DNA of 8,780 bases, from positions 1 to 8,780 of the forward strand of contig JANQKH010000249.1 in assembly GCA_028281215.1 (NCBI GenBank), in the 5' to 3' direction. The DNA comes from Phycisphaeraceae bacterium. Its GTDB lineage: Bacteria > Planctomycetota > Phycisphaerae > Phycisphaerales > Phycisphaeraceae. Below the pieces are notes generated by a model that was given only the letters and a program-made list of their open reading frames with translations, ran no database searches and had not been told where the DNA came from. The position numbers and the translations under genes were made by a program. Shown here piece by piece: positions 5,841 through 8,780 of this stretch; the stretch's first letter is position 1, and each line of letters opens with the position of its first letter.

Positions 5841-6908
5841 TTATATCGGCTGGGGTTGGTGTTTTGCTTCAACCGCGTCAATGATCGCACCGGAAATATC
5901 ATCAAGCGAAACGACTTTATCCACTCCTCCCAGTTTGATCGCTTCACGCGGCATGCCGAATACGACACAACTTGCTTCATCCTGCGCGATGGTTCGCGCA
6001 CCCGCGTCGTGCATCGCTTTGAGGCCGGCGGCGCCGTCCTGCCCCATCCCTGTCATGATCACACCGACGGCATTTCGGCCCGCCGTCTTGGCGACGGATT
6101 TGAAAAGAACATCAGCGGAAGGCCGATGACGACTGACATGCGGGCCGTCCTTGATCTGGGCTTGATAAACGGCTCCGGAACGACGCAATAGAAGGTGATA
6201 GTTACCGGGTGCTACCAGTGCTGTTCCGGGCGTCACCGAATCACCGTCCTCTGCTTCTTTGACGTGGATGGTTGACTCTCGGTCTAGACTCTTCGCAAAG
6301 GAAGCAGTGAATCCTTTCGGCATGTGTTGCACGATCAGAATGCCGGGGCAGTTTGCGGGCATTTGAGGTAACACATAGCGCAGTGCTTCCGTGCCGCCCG
6401 TTGACGTACCGATGGCGATGATTTTATTCGTTGTTCGTTTCAATGCAGTCGGCGGTGCTGTCGGAGCGATTCCGGCAGCGCGGGCCGCGGGTTTGACAAT
6501 CTTCGCATGCGCAGCAGCTTTGACCTTCTCTGTCAGTTCACGGCCAAGGTCACCGACCGTGTAGGCTGAACCCGGTTTGCACATCACATCCACCGCACCA
6601 GCCTGGATCGCTTCCATTGCCAGGTCGCTCCCGGCCTCCGTCAACGAGGAAATGATGATGACAGGCATGGGCTGGTAGTGCATCAGCTTTCGCAAAAATG
6701 CGATGCCGTCCATGCGGGGCATTTCCACATCCAATGTGATGACATGTGGTTTCAACTCGACAATCTTGTCCCGTGCAACGTAAGGATCCGGTGCCGTACC
6801 GACGACCTCAATGGCTGGATCCCGCGACAGCTCCTTTGTCAGGATTTGACGGACAACAGCAGAGTCGTCTACCACAAGGACACGAATTGGTTCACGGCCG
6901 GATAACAC
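5841..6908 (-). CDS. cheB: Chemotaxis response regulator protein-glutamate methylesterase/deamidase CheB
   Basis: CheB removes methyl groups from (and can deamidate) chemoreceptor glutamines/glutamates, opposing CheR. This form is 355 residues. The receiver domain (1-~125) has the acidic pair D14/D15, phospho-acceptor D60 in TLDVEMPRMDG, S87/S88 and K111. A Pro/Ala-rich linker (~138-158) leads to the methylesterase domain (~160-350), with the catalytic triad Ser169 (IGTSTGG), His195 (VQHMP) and Asp291 (GMGQDG). The length is typical, and all catalytic and phosphorylation residues are present. GTG 6908 is preferred because GGAAGGAAG lies 7 nt upstream; the longer in-frame TTG 6932 would place that site inside the gene. 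The gene sits 20 bp after the cheX-like stop and upstream of the ABC1 kinase. Confidence 0.96.
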   Translation of the reverse strand: MLSGREPIRVLVVDDSAVVRQILTKELSRDPAIEVVGTAPDPYVARDKIVELKPHVITLDVEMPRMDGIAFLRKLMHYQPMPVIIISSLTEAGSDLAMEAIQAGAVDVMCKPGSAYTVGDLGRELTEKVKAAAHAKIVKPAARAAGIAPTAPPTALKRTTNKIIAIGTSTGGTEALRYVLPQMPANCPGILIVQHMPKGFTASFAKSLDRESTIHVKEAEDGDSVTPGTALVAPGNYHLLLRRSGAVYQAQIKDGPHVSRHRPSADVLFKSVAKTAGRNAVGVIMTGMGQDGAAGLKAMHDAGARTIAQDEASCVVFGMPREAIKLGGVDKVVSLDDISGAIIDAVEAKHQPQPI

Positions 6909-6915
6909 GAAGTAA

Positions 6916-6924
6916 CTTCCTTCC
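6916..6924 (-). promoter_or_regulatory. Ribosome binding site for cheB
   Basis: On the minus strand GGAAGGAAG ends 7 nt before GTG 6908. It decides the start, displacing the TTG at 6932, and occupies the short cheX-cheB gap. Confidence 0.75.
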
Positions 6925-6928
6925 GCAT

Positions 6929-7396
6929 TCAAGCAGCGGTGTTAGATATCAGTTGCACCAAAACGGGGTTTTCATCGACCCAAAATGCAATCGAAGCGGG
7001 CTCCTGTGTTTTTTCTTTCCATGACCTCACGTCCAACGTTGTAACGACTGGAGGAGTCAACTTGAAGACAGGGTCATCCCCTGCGATGGTTGTGAGTAGT
7101 TGGCCGGTGGAAACGTTCGCCAGTTCACCGAACGCATCTCGAGCGATTTCATCAGCATTGGGATCAGTCGGATCCAGCGAGAGGAGATTCGAGGCCAGTT
7201 CGTTGGCGAAGGCCTGTGGTGCGACCAGGACAATCTTGCCTGCGAGCGGACCGTCAAACTCGACCGATGCCTGCAAAACCGAAGTAGGTTCGTCTTCAAA
7301 CTCCGATGCGTCAGCCTCGTCACCAAACATGAAAGCCTGGTCTTGGAGAACATCACAGAAGGTCTTGACGATCGATTCGCGTTCAGTGTTAAACAT
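6929..7396 (-). CDS. cheX: CheX-like CheY-P phosphatase (CheC/CheX/FliY superfamily)
   Basis: A 155-residue protein of the CheC/CheX type, which dephosphorylates CheY-P and resets the signal to the flagellar motor or other output. The central helix DAFGELANVSTGQLL contains the family phosphatase signature with Glu91 and Asn94 (E-x-x-N). Only one such helix is seen, as in CheX, whereas CheC and FliY carry two. The flanking strands (SVEFDGPLAGKIVLVAP and the C-terminal ASIAFWV...VLVQLIS) fit the CheX fold. The acidic region at 26-36 is less typical. ATG 7396 lies inside the end of cheY (8-bp overlap, 7389-7396) with GGGGA just upstream, so translation is probably coupled to its substrate protein. 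CheC or a generic 'CheC-like' protein is the alternative label. Confidence 0.8.
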   Translation of the reverse strand: MFNTERESIVKTFCDVLQDQAFMFGDEADASEFEDEPTSVLQASVEFDGPLAGKIVLVAPQAFANELASNLLSLDPTDPNADEIARDAFGELANVSTGQLLTTIAGDDPVFKLTPPVVTTLDVRSWKEKTQEPASIAFWVDENPVLVQLISNTAA

Positions 7397-7775
7397 GGGC
7401 TTTCCCCAGGATATTCTGAATCAGCTCACTAAACTGCTCGGGCTGGAAGGGCTTTCTCAAAAACCCCGCAACACCGAGGCCGGTCAAATGTTGGATCACG
7501 GTTGAACTACCTTCCGTCGAGATAACCACGACCGGCGTCGATTTGAGAACACCATCAGAGGCAAGTTGCTCAATCATCTCCACACCGCCCATCACGGGCA
7601 TGTTGATGTCGGCGAGAATGAGATCGACCCAATTCTCTTTCAAGCGATCGAGCGCCTCCCGGCCATGCTCGGCTTCGTGGATATCGCCCAACGGGAGGCC
7701 GGACAATTGCAAGGTTTTTGCAACCACCGCGCGAACGACCTTTGAATCGTCGACAATGAGAATGTTGAATGCCAT
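7389..7775 (-). CDS. cheY: CheY-type single-domain response regulator
   Basis: A 128-residue stand-alone receiver domain that takes phosphate from CheA and signals to the output. It has the acidic pair D9/D10 (IVDDSKVV), phospho-acceptor D56 (LILADINMPVMGG), the switch residue T87 (VVISTEG) and Lys108 (FLRKPF), so every residue of the receiver active site is present. No DNA-binding or enzymatic output domain is attached. Start ATG 7775 is backed by a near-perfect Shine-Dalgarno (GAGGAGGT). It is 21 bp after cheD and overlaps the cheX-like gene by 8 bp. Without a visible CheA or flagellar gene, whether it acts on a flagellar switch or another pathway is open. Confidence 0.93.
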   Translation of the reverse strand: MAFNILIVDDSKVVRAVVAKTLQLSGLPLGDIHEAEHGREALDRLKENWVDLILADINMPVMGGVEMIEQLASDGVLKSTPVVVISTEGSSTVIQHLTGLGVAGFLRKPFQPEQFSELIQNILGKAHV

Positions 7776-7784
7776 AGCGATTCG

Positions 7785-7792
7785 ACCTCCTC
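7785..7792 (-). promoter_or_regulatory. Strong ribosome binding site for cheY
   Basis: GAGGAGGT on the minus strand, 9 nt before ATG 7775, is the strongest Shine-Dalgarno in the operon. It suggests that CheY is translated at higher levels than its neighbours. Confidence 0.8.
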
Positions 7793-7796
7793 TGTA

Positions 7797-8303
7797 TTAC
7801 AGGCTGGTCTCTACCCTGTATCGGCGTATTTTCACATCACCTGACGCGATGGAGAGGGACATCGTGCGGGGATCCTGCCCGCCGGTGTCCTCCCCGGCAA
7901 TGAGCAACTCGTTCTTCCAAAGAACCTTTCGCAGCACAGTAAGATTGCGTTCGCCGATCTTGAATCGACCAACCTGGTCCATCGGGTGCCCGCCGCCGGC
8001 AACCTTGACTTGGAGGCGCTGCTTATCGGCACCGTGATCCAATACCGATTGGATCAGCGCAACCACACCTACATCCGTAAACATGAAAGGACGATCGGCG
8101 GCTTTATTGGGATCCATTTTGGACATAGGCAACATACAGTGGATCAATCCGCCGACCTTTGCCTGCTCGTCGTAAAGACTCACCCCAATGCAGGAGCCCA
8201 ACGAATGCGTCACGAGGATGTCATTCGCATCTTGCGATACGGCCATGTCGCCGATGCCGACGTGGCGCTGGATTGGCTCAGCTTGCACAAAATTCTCAAT
8301 CAT
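7797..8303 (-). CDS. cheD: Chemoreceptor glutamine deamidase CheD
   Basis: 168 residues. CheD converts specific receptor glutamines to glutamates and, where CheC is present, binds it in a feedback loop with CheY-P. The catalytic triad is visible: Thr32 (VTHSLGSC), Cys38 (LGSCIGV) and His55 (GGLIHCMLP), with the same 6- and 17-residue spacing as Thermotoga CheD. KVAGGGHPM (residues 99-107) and IGERNL are further family motifs. The length is normal. ATG 8303 has GAGGGA 10 nt upstream and lies 20 bp after the cheR stop. Here the neighbour is a CheX-like rather than a CheC-like phosphatase, so the usual CheC partner is not seen in this window. Confidence 0.94.
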   Translation of the reverse strand: MIENFVQAEPIQRHVGIGDMAVSQDANDILVTHSLGSCIGVSLYDEQAKVGGLIHCMLPMSKMDPNKAADRPFMFTDVGVVALIQSVLDHGADKQRLQVKVAGGGHPMDQVGRFKIGERNLTVLRKVLWKNELLIAGEDTGGQDPRTMSLSIASGDVKIRRYRVETSL

Positions 8304-8323
8304 GCAGTTTGTTTCCCTCGACG

Positions 8324-8780
8324 CTACTTGATGGGTTGGTAGACGGTGCCGCCCAAGGGTTTGAAGAGGTCCGCCGACCGATTCAGACTTTCGGAATGCC
8401 CGACCATCAGGAAGCCATCGGGTCGAAGAAGGCGATGGAACTCTCGAATCAAGGCATCACGGACTTTGTCGTCAAAGTAAATCATCACATTGCGACAAAA
8501 AATGATGTCCATCGGGCCGCACATGGGGAACGGCGGCTGCGAGAGGTTTAGGCGCTTGAACAGGATCGACTGTCGAATCCGATCAGCCATCTGGTAGCGG
8601 GTTTCACCACGGTCTTGGATTGCACGAAGGAACCGCCCACGCTGCTGTTTAGGGATGTTTTCAATACGCGATTCGGAGTAAATCCCTTGTTCCGCCTCAG
8701 TCAATACACGTGTTGAGATATCCGTGGCAAGAACCCGCCAATCGACCTGCCGGCGAGAAGCGTCGACCGTTTCGGCGAGT
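8324..8780 (-). CDS. cheR: Chemoreceptor methyltransferase CheR (C-terminal part, runs off window)
   Basis: The SAM-dependent enzyme that methylates receptor glutamates, opposing CheB. Only the C-terminal ~151 residues are visible; the frame is open to the right edge, so the start and N-terminal helical domain lie outside. Family marks include WRVLATDISTRVL (SAM-pocket Asp), GIYSESRIENIP, RQSILFKRLNL, the hallmark IIFCRNVMIYFDDKV and the closing LRPDGFLMVGHSES. The stop is TAG 8324-8326. TTG 8704 is not the true start, because the conserved ATDIST motif lies upstream of it. It is the first visible cistron of the operon, so the promoter must lie at or beyond the window edge. Confidence 0.95.
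   Translation of the reverse strand, partial: LAETVDASRRQVDWRVLATDISTRVLTEAEQGIYSESRIENIPKQQRGRFLRAIQDRGETRYQMADRIRQSILFKRLNLSQPPFPMCGPMDIIFCRNVMIYFDDKVRDALIREFHRLLRPDGFLMVGHSESLNRSADLFKPLGGTVYQPIK

Noticed and set aside
5822..6001. N-terminal extension of the ABC1 kinase frame up to ATG 6001
   Set aside because: It would overlap the cheB 3' end and its translation has no family resemblance; ATG 5821 sits just after the cheB stop.
5788..6191. Plus-strand open frames opposite cheB and the ABC1 gene
   Set aside because: Both are antisense to well-supported genes and show no domain-like composition.
6909..6932. TTG 6932 as the cheB start (and the out-of-frame ATG at 6928)
   Set aside because: The strong GGAAGGAAG site lies between 6932 and GTG 6908, and ATG 6928 is in another frame.
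1..8780. CRISPR array or toxin-antitoxin/defence cluster
   Set aside because: No regularly spaced repeats and no Cas, toxin or nuclease motifs are seen in the real reading frames.

Overview
The window (about 8.8 kb, mid-to-slightly-high GC) looks like bacterial chromosome, most likely from a member of the Planctomycetota. That assignment is inference from the style of the tyrosine recombinase tail, the sparse and uneven Shine-Dalgarno sites, and the mixture of a chemotaxis operon with decayed gene fragments. No 16S or other marker gene is present to confirm it.

Left part (1-1461) is a mobile-element scar. It holds a strikingly symmetric GC-rich palindrome (67-123), a likely fragment of a minus-strand gene (350-523), and the 3' half of a tyrosine recombinase gene (525-1289) that still carries the HxxR, H and Tyr residues but has lost its 5' part. 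The recombinase reading frame runs straight through an intact tRNA-Gly(UCC) gene (1155-1227). That gene is followed by a good intrinsic terminator and a pair of 9-bp direct repeats.

Middle part (1462-4261) has two neighbouring DJ-1/PfpI-superfamily genes on the plus strand. The first is a GlxA-type AraC-family regulator (1462-2547). The second is a Tat-signal-bearing homologue of isonitrile hydratase (2860-3711). The space between them carries a 9-bp inverted repeat that is a candidate operator. Downstream lie a gene remnant encoding an Asp-rich, calcium-loop-like C-terminus (3733-3987) and a possible 35-codon ORF.

Right part (4262-8780) is a compact minus-strand operon read from the right edge: cheR (5' end outside the window), cheD, cheY, cheX-like, cheB, then an ABC1/UbiB-family atypical kinase. 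Gaps are about 20 bp or less and cheY/cheX overlap by 8 bp. The che genes form a receptor-adaptation and response-regulator module: methyltransferase, deamidase, regulator, phosphatase and methylesterase. The most unusual point is the ABC1 kinase as the apparent last cistron. It carries an extra C-terminal domain of about 80 residues, and its link to chemotaxis is not explained by known biology that I can name.
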